Assembly: GCA_963851105.1 (NCBI GenBank)
Contig: CAWKNP010000001.1
Span: 42,769 to 106,768 of the forward strand
Origin: DATARN01 sp963851105
GTDB lineage: Bacteria > Actinomycetota > Acidimicrobiia > Acidimicrobiales > Palsa-688
DNA length: 64,000 bases
Reading direction: 5' to 3'
Below, piece after piece: positions 1 to 9,763 of the stretch. The notes under the pieces are model-generated. The model was not told the DNA's origin and ran no database searches. It saw only the letters and a program-made list of their open reading frames with translations. Within the stretch, counting starts at the first letter, position 1; each line of letters opens with the position of its first letter. A program made the position numbers and the translations under genes.

Positions 1-1
1 C

Positions 2-226
2 ATGGAGATTGCGGCCAACCGGTCCGAGGTCGCCCGTTCGTTCCGCGACGCCCTGGCCCGGGACAAGACCCGCACCCAGGTCTTCGACATTTCCGAGCTG
101 GGCCTCATCGAGATGACCCGCAAGCGCGTGTCGGAGGGCCTGGTCGAGTCGTTCTCCGAGACCTGCCCCACCTGCGGGGGCCGGGGCCTGCTGCTCGACG
201 AGGAGCTCTTGTCGGCCGAGATCTGA
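2..226 (+). CDS. rne: Ribonuclease E/G, C-terminal end (gene starts before the window)
   Basis: This is the last 74 residues of an RNase E/G family endoribonuclease, which processes rRNA and turns over mRNA. The visible part ends with a CPTCGGRG motif, the zinc-link type cysteine pair of the family, after a helix containing EMTRKRV. The frame is open to the window edge, so the ATG at position 2 is internal rather than a real start. RNase E/G directly upstream of rplU-rpmA is a common actinobacterial gene order, which supports the call. Only the tail is visible, so rne and rng cannot be told apart. Confidence 0.9.
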   Translation: MEIAANRSEVARSFRDALARDKTRTQVFDISELGLIEMTRKRVSEGLVESFSETCPTCGGRGLLLDEELLSAEI

Positions 227-261
227 GCGGCGGGCCCACCGGGTCCCCGCGGGTCCTCTGG

Positions 262-267
262 TAAGAT
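262..267 (+). promoter_or_regulatory. -10 box (TAAGAT) for a probably leaderless rplU mRNA
   Basis: TAAGAT ends nine bases before the GTG of rplU. No purine-rich ribosome binding site lies between them. If transcription starts about seven bases after the box, the mRNA would begin at or just before the start codon. I see no convincing -35 box. The same arrangement recurs at several other genes in this window. Confidence 0.5.
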
Positions 268-276
268 CGCGCCCTT

Positions 277-591
277 GTGTATGCCGTCATAAAAACAGGT
301 GGAAAACAGGAACGTGTCGTCGAGGGCCAGACTCTGGCCGTCGAGCTGCTGGGTTCGGCGGAAGGATCGGAGGTCACCTTCGAGCCAGTGCTGCTCGTCG
401 ACGGTGACACCGTCCTGGCAGGAACCGGCGTCGCCGGAAGCGTGGTCGCGGCCCGGGTCGTCGGTGAGACCAAGGGACCCAAGATCCACGGTTTCACGTA
501 CAAGAACAAGTCCCGGGGCCGCAAGCAGTGGGGTCACCGGCAGCACTACACGACCATCGAGATCACTGGAATCAGCAAGGGCGAGGGTTAA
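277..591 (+). CDS. rplU: 50S ribosomal protein L21
   Basis: L21 is a 104-residue protein of the large ribosomal subunit. It starts MYAVIKTGGKQ, the family hallmark, and carries the conserved KIHGFTYKNKSRGRKQWGHRQ segment in its second half. The GTG start is chosen because it gives the standard N-terminus; a TAAGAT box lies just upstream and there is no ribosome binding site. The gene is followed two bases later by rpmA, so both are surely co-transcribed. Confidence 0.97.
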   Translation: MYAVIKTGGKQERVVEGQTLAVELLGSAEGSEVTFEPVLLVDGDTVLAGTGVAGSVVAARVVGETKGPKIHGFTYKNKSRGRKQWGHRQHYTTIEITGISKGEG

Positions 592-593
592 GT

Positions 594-863
594 ATGTCCA
601 AGACAAAGGGTGGCGGCTCCACCCGTAACGGCCGCGACTCCAACGCCCAACGCCTCGGCGTCAAGGTCTTCGACGGCACCGCGGTGACTGCCGGGTCGAT
701 CATCGTGCGCCAGCGGGGCACCCACTTCCACCCGGGAGTCAACGTGGGCCGCGGGGGCGACGACACGTTGTTTGCCATGGCCGACGGCAAGGTCAAGTTC
801 GGCAACCGCAAGGGCCGCAAGCTGGTCGACATCATGACCGAGGACTCGCCCGCCCCCTCGTAG
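594..863 (+). CDS. rpmA: 50S ribosomal protein L27
   Basis: L27 has 89 residues and its N-terminus lies near the peptidyl transferase centre. The sequence MSKTKGGGSTRNGRDS matches the family, with the variable KGGGST lead-in, then RQRGTHFHPGVNVGRG and a basic middle. The open frame extends further upstream, but ATG 594 is the family start and is preceded by GCGAGGG six bases away. There is no N-terminal cleavable extension of the Firmicutes type. Translation is probably linked to rplU, whose stop lies two bases before. Confidence 0.96.
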   Translation: MSKTKGGGSTRNGRDSNAQRLGVKVFDGTAVTAGSIIVRQRGTHFHPGVNVGRGGDDTLFAMADGKVKFGNRKGRKLVDIMTEDSPAPS

Positions 864-904
864 CGGGCTCGGAGCTCGCCTCTTGGGCGGGGCTCGGTGG
901 AGGG

Positions 905-1612
905 CTAGCGGCCGGTCTTGTGGCCCATCATCTGGTCGATGGTGGCCAGCATGGTGGAGCCGGAGCGCATGCCGCCAAGGGGCCAGAAGCCGATCTCGAG
1001 GTGCGGTGCCGTGGACATGCCGACGCGGCCAAAGCCGACGATGCCGATCTGCTGGCCCGCCGTGACTTTGGCCCCGACGGGCACGATGTTGGCGCCGGCG
1101 TGGCCGTAATAGACGATCTTGCCCGCCAGTGGCCCGTCGGTGATCTGCAGGACCGGGATGTTCGGCCCGAATCCCGAGGTCCCGGGGCCACCCTCTTGGA
1201 TGATGATCCCTGTGCCCATGGCGTACAGCGGCGTGCCGCCGGGGGCCAGGTAGTCGACGCCCTGGTCGACGCTGCCCCCGCGCATGTACTGCACGGGAAG
1301 CGGGACGCCGGGGGGCGGGCCGGGAGGCACCGGGTCAGGCGCGTCGTGCTCGAACTTCAAGGTGAGCGGCGGCGTCGAAACCATGACGGCCAGCAGGGAC
1401 TGCGTCGCCGCGGCCGGCGTGAACGTGGGGATCTGCCGGTCCGGGGAGGCGGTGCCACCGCCGCGGCGCGACCCGGTGCCCCGCGCTGCGAACGTGCCCG
1501 CGGTGAGGCCGACGACGCACACCGATACCGACAAGAAGGCGCCAAGACGGCGACGGCGCAGGGCGGCGGCCCGGGCTCGATGCCGCGGAATCCCGCGTCG
1601 ATGCAGCCTCAA
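905..1612 (-). CDS. Exported M23-like (LytM) protein with altered metal ligands
   Basis: This 235-residue protein has an arginine-rich start, one hydrophobic segment at about residues 23-43 (signal anchor or signal peptide), a proline-rich linker and a C-terminal M23/LytM-like domain at 110-225. M23 enzymes cut peptidoglycan cross-bridges using a zinc held by H-x3-D and the second H of HxH. Here the first motif reads DQGVD (D116, D120) and the last reads PHLEIG (H204, E206). H171 and H204 remain, but two zinc-ligand histidines have become acidic. It may be non-catalytic, for example a regulator of amidases, or it may use another metal. The TTG start is chosen for the GAGGGGGAG about ten bases upstream. 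Confidence 0.75.
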   Translation of the reverse strand: MRLHRRGIPRHRARAAALRRRRLGAFLSVSVCVVGLTAGTFAARGTGSRRGGGTASPDRQIPTFTPAAATQSLLAVMVSTPPLTLKFEHDAPDPVPPGPPPGVPLPVQYMRGGSVDQGVDYLAPGGTPLYAMGTGIIIQEGGPGTSGFGPNIPVLQITDGPLAGKIVYYGHAGANIVPVGAKVTAGQQIGIVGFGRVGMSTAPHLEIGFWPLGGMRSGSTMLATIDQMMGHKTGR

Positions 1613-1679
1613 CGATCCACGTCTCCCCCTCGGCCCAGGCGCAATAGGGGCAAACCGTAGCCAATGCCGACAGGTTCAC

Positions 1680-3281
1680 TCAAGAATGGGGGATCGGGAC
1701 CCGTTTCGCCACGACGACGCCCTTAGTGTCGTAGACCACCGTGAACGATCCGCCGGGCCCGGTGAGCTGATCCAGGAGGGTGCGCTCAGGGGGGCCGAGA
1801 GTGGCCCGGTCGAGGATGAGCCACTTGACGGTGGCCGGGTTGCCCCGATCGTTGTTGATCCCGTAGTTGACGCTCTCCCACGGGTTCGGGAACTCGAAGG
1901 CGTACTGCCGGTGGGTAACCTGGGGCGTCAGGTAGTACGTCACGCTGACCCCGTCACCGGAGGGGACCATGTCGACGGCGGTGTGTAGCTCGCGGCTGAT
2001 GTTGTTGTGGGCCAGCCACACGCCCTTGTGGAACTGGGTACTGATCGGCGACAGGCCCCAGGCCACCGCGCCCGCCAGTGACGTGGCCGCCAAGACCCCC
2101 ACGGCGAAGGGCACGAGGGAAGGCAAGTGGCGCCGGATGAACGCCAACGCCTCGACGGTGGCGAGGAACGAGCCGACGATGACCAAGCTGGCGTACTGGC
2201 TCTTGATGGTCGCGCCCTGCACGACCTGGGCGGTGACGTCCACGCCGAACTGAGGGCCGCCGATAAGGAAGACGGGGATGGCGAGGAGGGGGATGAAGGC
2301 CAGGGGCGCGAACATCTGGACGTAGTAGGTGCGCCGGTCGGGGAGCTGCGCCAGGTGCCAGACGCGGCTCGGGTGGCGGATGGCGTTGAAGATGACCTGG
2401 GGGATGGTCGCCCCGAGGGAGGGGAAGAAGGAGTCGTAGAACGGCGGCCGGCCGTGGTTGCGCCAGGGGATGATCACCTTTGTGCACAGGAGGTACCAGG
2501 CGAGGGCGACCGCGGCGGTGGCGAGCCCGATCCGCCGCCGCTGCTGCCGGTCGCGGGCGAGATCTCGGCCGTCCTGGTCGGGGGAAACCGCCGCCGGTTT
2601 CATCCACAAGGCCACAACCCCACCGAGCATGATCAGCGAGAGGGCGACGTCCTCCTTGCACAGAAGGGCCACCGCCACTGCGACCGCGAACCATCGCCAC
2701 TTGCCCCGCACCGCCAGCCAGTAGGCGAACAGCAGCGGCGTGATGGCCAGTGAGTCGGGGTGGTAGGCCCACCAGGTCACCCAGTTGACCGCGGGGTACA
2801 GGAGGTAGGCGAGCGGGGGGACGAGGGCCAGCCACGGGTTGTGCAGGCGGTCCCGGGCCAGCAGCCACAGCGGTATGGCGCCCGCGGCCACCGCCAGGGT
2901 GTGGACCACTATCAGGAAGTGCGGGCCGGCCCCCAACCAGTAGAAGGGCACGAACGCCATCGAGACCACGTTGACGTGGTGGGCGAAGTAGTCCAGGCCG
3001 CGCACGGTGACAAAGGTCGGCCGGCCCTGCGAGGCCAACCAGATGCCTTGGTCGTGGATGCCGATGTCGAAGCCGAAGGTCCCGAAGTTGGACTGCTGGC
3101 GGTAGACGAGAAAGCCGAAGACCAGCCAGTACAGGGCGACCATGGCGGCCAGCACCGCCACCGGGCGGCGATCGGTGGCCGCCACCGTCTCGGTCACGCC
3201 GCCGGCATCGGTATCGATGGAGCCCGGTCGCTCCGGCGGGGGTTCGGTCGTACCTTCTTCGACCGCCACGCCCGGAATCAT
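1680..3281 (-). CDS. DUF2079 multi-pass membrane protein
   Basis: This protein of about 533 residues has many hydrophobic segments and the DUF2079 pattern: a first membrane helix followed by FGFDIGIHDQGIW, then WWAYHPDSLAITP and a CKEDVAL segment. Family members look like GT-C type glycosyltransferases of the cell envelope, but their substrates are unknown. The open frame runs far upstream across obg on the other strand. I place the start at ATG 3281, which gives a short polar N-terminus before the first helix. It is divergent from obg with about 100 bases between the starts. The function call goes no further than the family. Confidence 0.8.
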   Translation of the reverse strand: MIPGVAVEEGTTEPPPERPGSIDTDAGGVTETVAATDRRPVAVLAAMVALYWLVFGFLVYRQQSNFGTFGFDIGIHDQGIWLASQGRPTFVTVRGLDYFAHHVNVVSMAFVPFYWLGAGPHFLIVVHTLAVAAGAIPLWLLARDRLHNPWLALVPPLAYLLYPAVNWVTWWAYHPDSLAITPLLFAYWLAVRGKWRWFAVAVAVALLCKEDVALSLIMLGGVVALWMKPAAVSPDQDGRDLARDRQQRRRIGLATAAVALAWYLLCTKVIIPWRNHGRPPFYDSFFPSLGATIPQVIFNAIRHPSRVWHLAQLPDRRTYYVQMFAPLAFIPLLAIPVFLIGGPQFGVDVTAQVVQGATIKSQYASLVIVGSFLATVEALAFIRRHLPSLVPFAVGVLAATSLAGAVAWGLSPISTQFHKGVWLAHNNISRELHTAVDMVPSGDGVSVTYYLTPQVTHRQYAFEFPNPWESVNYGINNDRGNPATVKWLILDRATLGPPERTLLDQLTGPGGSFTVVYDTKGVVVAKRVPIPHS

Positions 3282-3367
3282 CGCTCGTCGGCAGGCCTCC
3301 GCGAAAGGCGCACCGGAAGGCGTCGGCGAAAGCCGGGAACAGCATGGGAGCCGTACCGGGGTCCCGG

Positions 3368-3373
3368 TACCCT
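3368..3373 (+). promoter_or_regulatory. -10 box (TACCCT) for obg
   Basis: TACCCT ends seven bases before the GTG of obg and no ribosome binding site is present, so a leaderless transcript is likely. It implies obg has its own promoter here instead of depending on rplU-rpmA, from which it is separated by two genes on the other strand. Confidence 0.5.
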
Positions 3374-3380
3374 CGTAGCA

Positions 3381-4630
<1,250 letters not shown>

Positions 4631-4634
<4 letters not shown>

Positions 4635-5744
4635 CCGCCGCCGCCGGGGCGGCGACGATCGTCGTCAAGATCGGGACGTCGTCGATCACCGACACCCGGG
4701 GGGTCATCTCCGAGCCGGCCATCGCCAAGCTGTGTGCCGAGGTGGCGGCCCGCCACCGCCTCGGTGACCGGGTCGTGATCGTGACCAGTGGCGCCATCGC
4801 CGCCGGCCTCCCCGCCCTCGGGCTCTCCGACAACCCGCCGACCGACTCGCCCACGTTGCAGGCCATCTCGGCGGTGGGCCAGAGCCGGCTCCTGCGGGTC
4901 TACGACGACGCGCCTGGGGCGCAACGGCCTCGTCGGCGGCCAGTGCCTGCTGGCCCCGCTCGACTTCGTCGACCGCAAGCACTACCTCCATGCCCGCCAG
5001 ACCCTCGGTCGCCTGCTCGACCTCGGTGTCGTGCCCGTCGTCAACGAGAACGACGCCATCGCCGACGACGAGGTCCGCTTCGGCGACAACGACCGGCTGG
5101 CGGCACTGGTCGCCCACCTGGTCGGGGCCCAACTGCTGGTGCTGCTCACCGACGCCCCCGGGCTGTTCACCGCCGACCCCCGCTTCGACGCCGATGCCTC
5201 GCTCATCGACGAGATCGTCGAGGTCGATCAGGCCCTCGAGGCGGTCGCCGGCCGTTCGGGCAACCCGCGGGGCAGCGGCGGCATGGCGTCCAAGCTGGCG
5301 GCCGCCAAGATCGCGTCGTGGTCGGGCGTCCGCGCCGTCATCGCGGCCGCCGACCGTCCCGGGGTGCTGGACGAGGCGGTCGCCGGCGTTGCCGGCGTGG
5401 GGACGATCATCCACCCCCGGGACCGGCGCCTCTCGGCCCGCAAACTGTGGATCGCCTTCGCCGTCGGCGCCAGCGGGACGGTGGTCGTCGACGACGGCGC
5501 CCGCACGGCGCTGGTGCAGCGGGCCACCTCGTTGCTGCCGGCCGGCGTGGTCGGCGTCGAAGGGTCCTTCGATGCCGACGACGCGGTCGAGATCGCGGGC
5601 ACCGACGGGCGGGTGTTCGCCAAGGGCCTCGTGCGCCACCGAGCGGAACGGGTCAAGGAATGGGCCGGGCGTCGGACCTCGTCCCTGCCGCCCCATGTGG
5701 CCCACGAGGTCGTCCACCGTGACGACCTCGTGATGCTTCCTTAG
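4631..5744 (+). pseudogene. proB: Glutamate 5-kinase with a one-base frameshift
   Basis: ProB phosphorylates glutamate in the first step of proline synthesis. The first frame (from GTG 4631) encodes the kinase start with VVKIGTSSI and VTSGAIAAGL and reads well to RVYDDA. The next frame continues LGRNGLVGGQ, then VVNENDAIA, FGDNDRLAA and a C-terminal PUA domain, ending at 5744. Removing one C at about 4913-4914 joins both frames into a normal protein of about 371 residues with nothing missing. Such a clean join suggests a sequencing or assembly error or a very recent mutation. proA lies 6 kb downstream, also in frame and intact. Confidence 0.85.
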
Positions 5745-5781
5745 GGCGATTTGGCGGAAGAAAGGTTGACGAACGTCGCCG

Positions 5782-6648
5782 TCAGGCGCTGCGCCCCGGG
5801 TCGTCGGGGCGGCTGGCGGGTACCGCATCTCCGGGATCGGCCATCGCGGCGGTGTTGCCGGTGCCGGTCTGGCCGGCGGCGGGCACCGCCTGCTGGGCGG
5901 GCGCCGCCAGGGCGTCGGGAGCGCCACTGGCCAAGCCCAGCTGGCTGCGCAGCTCGGACAGGCGCGACTGGGCCTCGGTGTTGAGGCTGGCCTGCTCGAC
6001 CTCGAGCATCCGCGACTCCACGGTCTGGCTCTGGAGCTCGGAAGCGCCGATGGCCCGGGCGTAGCGGGCCTCGATCTTGTCGCGGACCGAGTCGAAGCTG
6101 GGCACGTCCTGGCCGACGGTCTCCGACAGGGTCGCCATGGCCTTGTTCATCTGTTCCTGCATCTTGGTCTGGTCGAGCTGCGACATCAGCTTCTGCCGCT
6201 CGGCCAGCTTCTTCTGCAGGGCGGAGGAGTTTTGCTGCACCGCCGACTTGGCCTGGTTGGCGGCCTGGGTCGTCTGCAGGTGCATGTTCTTCAGGTCGTC
6301 GACCTGCTTCTCGACGGCGATGAGGCGGTTGGCGAAGCCTTCCGCGGCCTGGTTGTACTCCGCGGCCTTGGCCGTGTCACCCCGGCGCTGGGCGTCGTCG
6401 ACCATGAGCAGTGCCTGGCGGGTCGAGCCGTTGAGGCGTTCCAGCTCCTCCATGGCCCGGTTGAGGCGCATCTCGGTCTGCTTCTGGTTGGCGATGACGT
6501 TGGCCGCCTGCTCGGTGAGGCGGCGGTGCTGGTCCTGGGCCTCGCCGATCGCCTGTTCCAACTGGACCTTCGGATCGGCGTGCTCCTCGAACTTCGTGTT
6601 CGCGGAGGCGCCCATGTACGCCCAGACCCGTCTGAAGAACTTGAACAT
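5782..6648 (-). CDS. pspA: PspA/IM30-family membrane-stress protein
   Basis: PspA/IM30 proteins are ESCRT-III-like and coat or repair the inner face of the cytoplasmic membrane. The protein has 288 residues, starts MFKFFRRVWAYMGA (the amphipathic membrane-binding helix) and is then almost all charged coiled coil to about residue 225, followed by an Ala/Pro/Gly-rich tail of about 60 residues. ATG 6648 is chosen because it gives the family N-terminus; longer frames upstream are not PspA-like. TACCAT lies six bases before the ATG. It faces proB tail to tail and heads a run of membrane-related genes on this strand. Confidence 0.88.
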   Translation of the reverse strand: MFKFFRRVWAYMGASANTKFEEHADPKVQLEQAIGEAQDQHRRLTEQAANVIANQKQTEMRLNRAMEELERLNGSTRQALLMVDDAQRRGDTAKAAEYNQAAEGFANRLIAVEKQVDDLKNMHLQTTQAANQAKSAVQQNSSALQKKLAERQKLMSQLDQTKMQEQMNKAMATLSETVGQDVPSFDSVRDKIEARYARAIGASELQSQTVESRMLEVEQASLNTEAQSRLSELRSQLGLASGAPDALAAPAQQAVPAAGQTGTGNTAAMADPGDAVPASRPDDPGRSA

Positions 6649-6654
6649 GATCCG

Positions 6655-6660
6655 ATGGTA
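6655..6660 (-). promoter_or_regulatory. -10 box (TACCAT) for pspA
   Basis: On the minus strand TACCAT is followed by six bases and then the ATG of pspA, with no ribosome binding site, so a leaderless mRNA is likely. This gives pspA a promoter separate from the genes upstream of it on the same strand. Confidence 0.45.
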
Positions 6661-6749
6661 GGCCAGGACCCCGCCGATTACCGCCGATGAAGGTCCTTCC
6701 GCTCTCGATGAGGACCAAACGGCGCCCCAGAATCCGGTCCGTTGGCCAG

Positions 6750-7565
6750 TTAGGTTCGCCGAAGCGGCGTGTGGCCGCCGCCGCCTGCGGTCGTCTCCTC
6801 GAGGGCCAGGCGCAGGGACTCGATCTCGCCCACCACGGAGTCGACGTTGCCCGCCAGCTCCCCGGCGGCGGCGGCGTCGGCACAGTCGAGGGACAGCTCG
6901 ACGGCCGAGGCGACGGCTGCGTTGAGCTCGGCGGTCAGGACCCGCAGGCGGTCCGTCGTCCGCTGGGCCGCGGCCTCGATGCGGCGGGCCGCCTGGAGCT
7001 GGGCGGCCAGCGCCGCCTCGGTCTCGTCGCCGGCTCTGCCGGCCTCGGCTGACTGGCCACGGGGGCGATGTGCCTGGAAACTCCTCAGTTGGCTGCTCTT
7101 GCCGTCGGGATCGAGGCCGGCGCGCGCCGCGTCCAATGCCGCGCCCAGGTTGGCGACGCGCCAACATTCCCGGACCCCGTCGTGCACCCGGTTCGCGACC
7201 TCGCCGAGCCGGTCGCGCAGCGGTCCTGGCTGGCTGCGGGCCACGGTTTGGTCGAATTTGGCCTGGGCGGTGAGGGACTCCCGCACGAAGCTCCGCCACG
7301 GTTCGCGCACCGCGTAGGGATCGATCATTTCGGGCCGGTCGGCCCGGTGCCGGCGGCGGGCGGCCCGGGCGGCGGCGGCCGCGACACGACCGGCCCAGCA
7401 ACAAGCGCCGAGGATCACCGCGGGAGCGACGCCGCCGGCCAGCAGCCCGATGAGGGCCCCGGTGCCCGCCAGCACCAGCGCCGACGGCGAGACCGCGGCG
7501 CGAGCGGCGGCGGGAACCGGCGCCGGCAACAGCTCCTCACTCGGGTCGGGAACGCGCGCCATCAT
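6750..7565 (-). CDS. Membrane-anchored coiled-coil protein, unknown function
   Basis: I do not recognise a named family. The 271-residue product starts MMARVPDPSEELLPAPV, has a hydrophobic hairpin at about residues 27-65 (ALVLAGTGALIGLLAGG and a second segment) and then a long Ala/Arg/Glu-rich helical part with conserved-looking EPWRSFVRE. GGAGG stands four bases before the first of two consecutive ATGs. It lies between pspA and a CbbX-like AAA ATPase on the same strand, so a role as membrane partner of one of these is a fair inference. Confidence 0.7.
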   Translation of the reverse strand: MMARVPDPSEELLPAPVPAAARAAVSPSALVLAGTGALIGLLAGGVAPAVILGACCWAGRVAAAAARAARRRHRADRPEMIDPYAVREPWRSFVRESLTAQAKFDQTVARSQPGPLRDRLGEVANRVHDGVRECWRVANLGAALDAARAGLDPDGKSSQLRSFQAHRPRGQSAEAGRAGDETEAALAAQLQAARRIEAAAQRTTDRLRVLTAELNAAVASAVELSLDCADAAAAGELAGNVDSVVGEIESLRLALEETTAGGGGHTPLRRT

Positions 7566-7603
7566 CAGACCTCCAGGGTAGGGGCGGTCGGGAACTTTCG
7601 GGG

Positions 7604-9043
7604 TCAGATGGTTGCGTCGCGGCCGATGTCGGCCGCGGTCAGCTCGCACAGGTCGTTGTCGGTCGGGTTTTCCAGGTCCACGACCCGCCCCGCCTGGCGC
7701 TCGAGGGCGGCCTCGAACAGGTTGCGGGCCAGCCGCCCGTTGCCGAACCCCTTTCCCCGAGGCTCCGCCTCGAACAACTGCCGGACCCGCGCCCGGGCCT
7801 CCAGTGTGAGGTGATACGTGCTGTCGTCGCACAGCGAGTCGAGGATTTCCACCAGTTCGTCGGTGGTGTAGTCCGGGAAGCGGATCGTCCGGGGGAAGCG
7901 GGAGCGCAGCCCCGGGTTGGCGTTCACGAACTCGTCCATCTCGTCGGGGTAACCGGCGGCCACCACGACGACCTCGTCGCGGCGGTCCTCGATCAGCTTC
8001 ACCAGCGTGTCGATGGCCTCCTGGCCGAAGCTGTCCTCGTCACCTTGGTTCAGGGCGTACGCCTCGTCGATGAGCAGGACGCCGCCGGCCGCGGAATCGA
8101 ACACCGCCGTCGTCTTTGTGGCGGTCTGGCCCATGTACCCGGCGACGAGGTCGGAGCGCCCGGCTTCGACCAACTGGCCCCTCTCGACCACGCCGAGCGT
8201 GCAGTAGATCTGGGCGACCAGCCGGGCAACGGTCGTCTTGCCCGTCCCCGGATTCCCGGTGAACACCAGATGGTGGCTGGCCTCGGCGACGGGCAGCCCC
8301 CGCTGGCGGCGCAGCTGCTGCACCCGGATCAGGCTGCTGACCAGCCGGACCTGGGCCTTCACCTCCTTGAGCCCGATCATGGCGTCGAGCTCGCTCAGCA
8401 GCTCCTCGAGGGGGCGAGGCGGCCCCGGTGCTGACGCTCGTGGGGGAGCCACCTCGGGCCCCGCGGGCGCGACCGCCGTGGCCTCGATCGCGTGGCCGCT
8501 GAGCGGCGACCGGCCGGTCCACGGGTTGCGCAGGCCGGCGCCCTCCATGGCCCGCAACAGCGTCGTGCGGAACTGGTCCAACGCCTGCAGCTCGCCCGGG
8601 GTGGTGAGGGTGTCGGCTGCGCAGGTGGCGTGGGCGATCTCCATGGCGGCGTCGTAGTAGCGCCACGAGTTCAGGCTCCCGTATTTGCGGTCCGAGTCGA
8701 TCAGGAGGGAAAAGAGGGGTGATGCCGTCGCCAGCCAGGTGCGGGCGCCGTCGAGGACGGCGCGCTGGCGGATGTCGGCCCCGGTCATCCCGGTGATCGG
8801 CGTGTCGAACCGGCTGCCGAAGGCTCCCACCAAGGCCTCGAGCTCGTCGGTCGTGTGCGTCCCGTCGGCATCGGCGAAGGCCGCGGCAACGTGCCACGCC
8901 TCGGCCGCGACGTCGCTGACCAGGGCGCCGGCGGGGCGCCCGACCGAGTTGGCGAGGATGTCGAACGACTCCCCCACCTCGGAGATGAACCGGGTGACCG
9001 GTTCTGCCAGCGGGCCGGTCGCTATGGCCGGGGCTCCCGCCAC
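7604..9043 (-). CDS. CbbX/SpoVK-like AAA ATPase
   Basis: The C-terminal half (about residues 225-479) is an AAA domain of the CbbX/CfxQ class, with GNPGTGKTT (Walker A), LLIDEAYAL (Walker B) and an arginine-rich sensor region (NPGLRSRFPR). The N-terminal half is helical and unlike known rubisco activases, so the substrate is unknown. GTG 9043 is my start; it overlaps the end of the upstream acetyltransferase gene by 22 bases, and the longer frame is only its shadow. CbbX-like ATPases remodel protein assemblies. Next to pspA and SPFH genes a membrane-complex substrate is plausible, but not shown. Confidence 0.85.
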   Translation of the reverse strand: MAGAPAIATGPLAEPVTRFISEVGESFDILANSVGRPAGALVSDVAAEAWHVAAAFADADGTHTTDELEALVGAFGSRFDTPITGMTGADIRQRAVLDGARTWLATASPLFSLLIDSDRKYGSLNSWRYYDAAMEIAHATCAADTLTTPGELQALDQFRTTLLRAMEGAGLRNPWTGRSPLSGHAIEATAVAPAGPEVAPPRASAPGPPRPLEELLSELDAMIGLKEVKAQVRLVSSLIRVQQLRRQRGLPVAEASHHLVFTGNPGTGKTTVARLVAQIYCTLGVVERGQLVEAGRSDLVAGYMGQTATKTTAVFDSAAGGVLLIDEAYALNQGDEDSFGQEAIDTLVKLIEDRRDEVVVVAAGYPDEMDEFVNANPGLRSRFPRTIRFPDYTTDELVEILDSLCDDSTYHLTLEARARVRQLFEAEPRGKGFGNGRLARNLFEAALERQAGRVVDLENPTDNDLCELTAADIGRDATI

Positions 9044-9639
9044 ATGGGCCAGATCCGGGGACCGCCGCCGGGGAGGTCGAGGGTACCCGTCACCTCGAAG
9101 CCCAGCCGCTGGTAGAAGGCCAGGTTGTCCTCCCGGGAGGACTCGAGGTAGGCGGGGAGGTAGTCGCGGTCGCAGCGCTCGAGGACCGGCGCCAGCAGGG
9201 CGGAACCAACGCCCTGGCGCTGGTGGGCGGGGTCGGTCCCGACCACCGCCAGGTACCAGTGGGCCTCCGGGGGATGGAGGCGCTCGATGGCGCTGACGCA
9301 CTGGACGGCGGCGCCGATGTGGCCCCGGAGCGTCCACACGAGGCGGGGAACGGCGCGCAGCAGGTTGGTCGGTGGGGTCCGCCAGCGGTTGGGGGGGGCC
9401 CACAGCGCCCCGCCCACCAGATCTCGAGTGGTGTACACCTCGTCGTGGGGCAGGTAGAGGTCACGCAGCTCCATGGCGAACAGGCGCGGGAGGCGGGAGG
9501 CACGCGCCTGGCTCGCGGGGACGAGCCAGCGCATGACGGGATCCTCGGCGAAGGCCCGACCGAGCGCCACCGCCAGGGGCCGGGCGTCGTTCGTGCTGGC
9601 CTTGCGGATCGTCACTGTCACCGGAGGAACAGTTTGCAC
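9022..9639 (-). CDS. GNAT-family N-acetyltransferase
   Basis: This 205-residue GNAT protein carries the acetyl-CoA loop DPAHQRQGVGSALL (about residues 136-149) and a C-terminal FYQRLGFEVTGT strand-turn typical of the fold. It starts with a GTG and a TACGGT box eight bases upstream, again without a ribosome binding site. A second GTG a few codons in (MTVTIRKAS) is an alternative start. The substrate cannot be told. It is the first gene of the minus-strand run that continues into the AAA ATPase. Confidence 0.88.
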   Translation of the reverse strand: MQTVPPVTVTIRKASTNDARPLAVALGRAFAEDPVMRWLVPASQARASRLPRLFAMELRDLYLPHDEVYTTRDLVGGALWAPPNRWRTPPTNLLRAVPRLVWTLRGHIGAAVQCVSAIERLHPPEAHWYLAVVGTDPAHQRQGVGSALLAPVLERCDRDYLPAYLESSREDNLAFYQRLGFEVTGTLDLPGGGPRIWPMWREPRP

Positions 9640-9647
9640 GGCGAGCC

Positions 9648-9653
9648 ACCGTA
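9648..9653 (-). promoter_or_regulatory. -10 box (TACGGT) for the GNAT gene
   Basis: TACGGT on the minus strand lies eight bases before the GTG of the acetyltransferase gene. This region, 9640-9763, holds the divergent promoters of that gene and the SPFH gene. Confidence 0.4.
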
Positions 9654-9763
9654 GGTCGACCTGCGCCGATTGGCGGTGCCCAGTGCAGGCGGGGCCGGTA
9701 CCCTTTTCTACCGGGGCCGATCCTCACGGCGTCAGCATTCATCAGGGGAAGGACGAGCCGTTC

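Noticed and set aside
7604..9403. Start of the AAA ATPase at 9403
   Set aside because: The extra residues are the shadow of the acetyltransferase gene.
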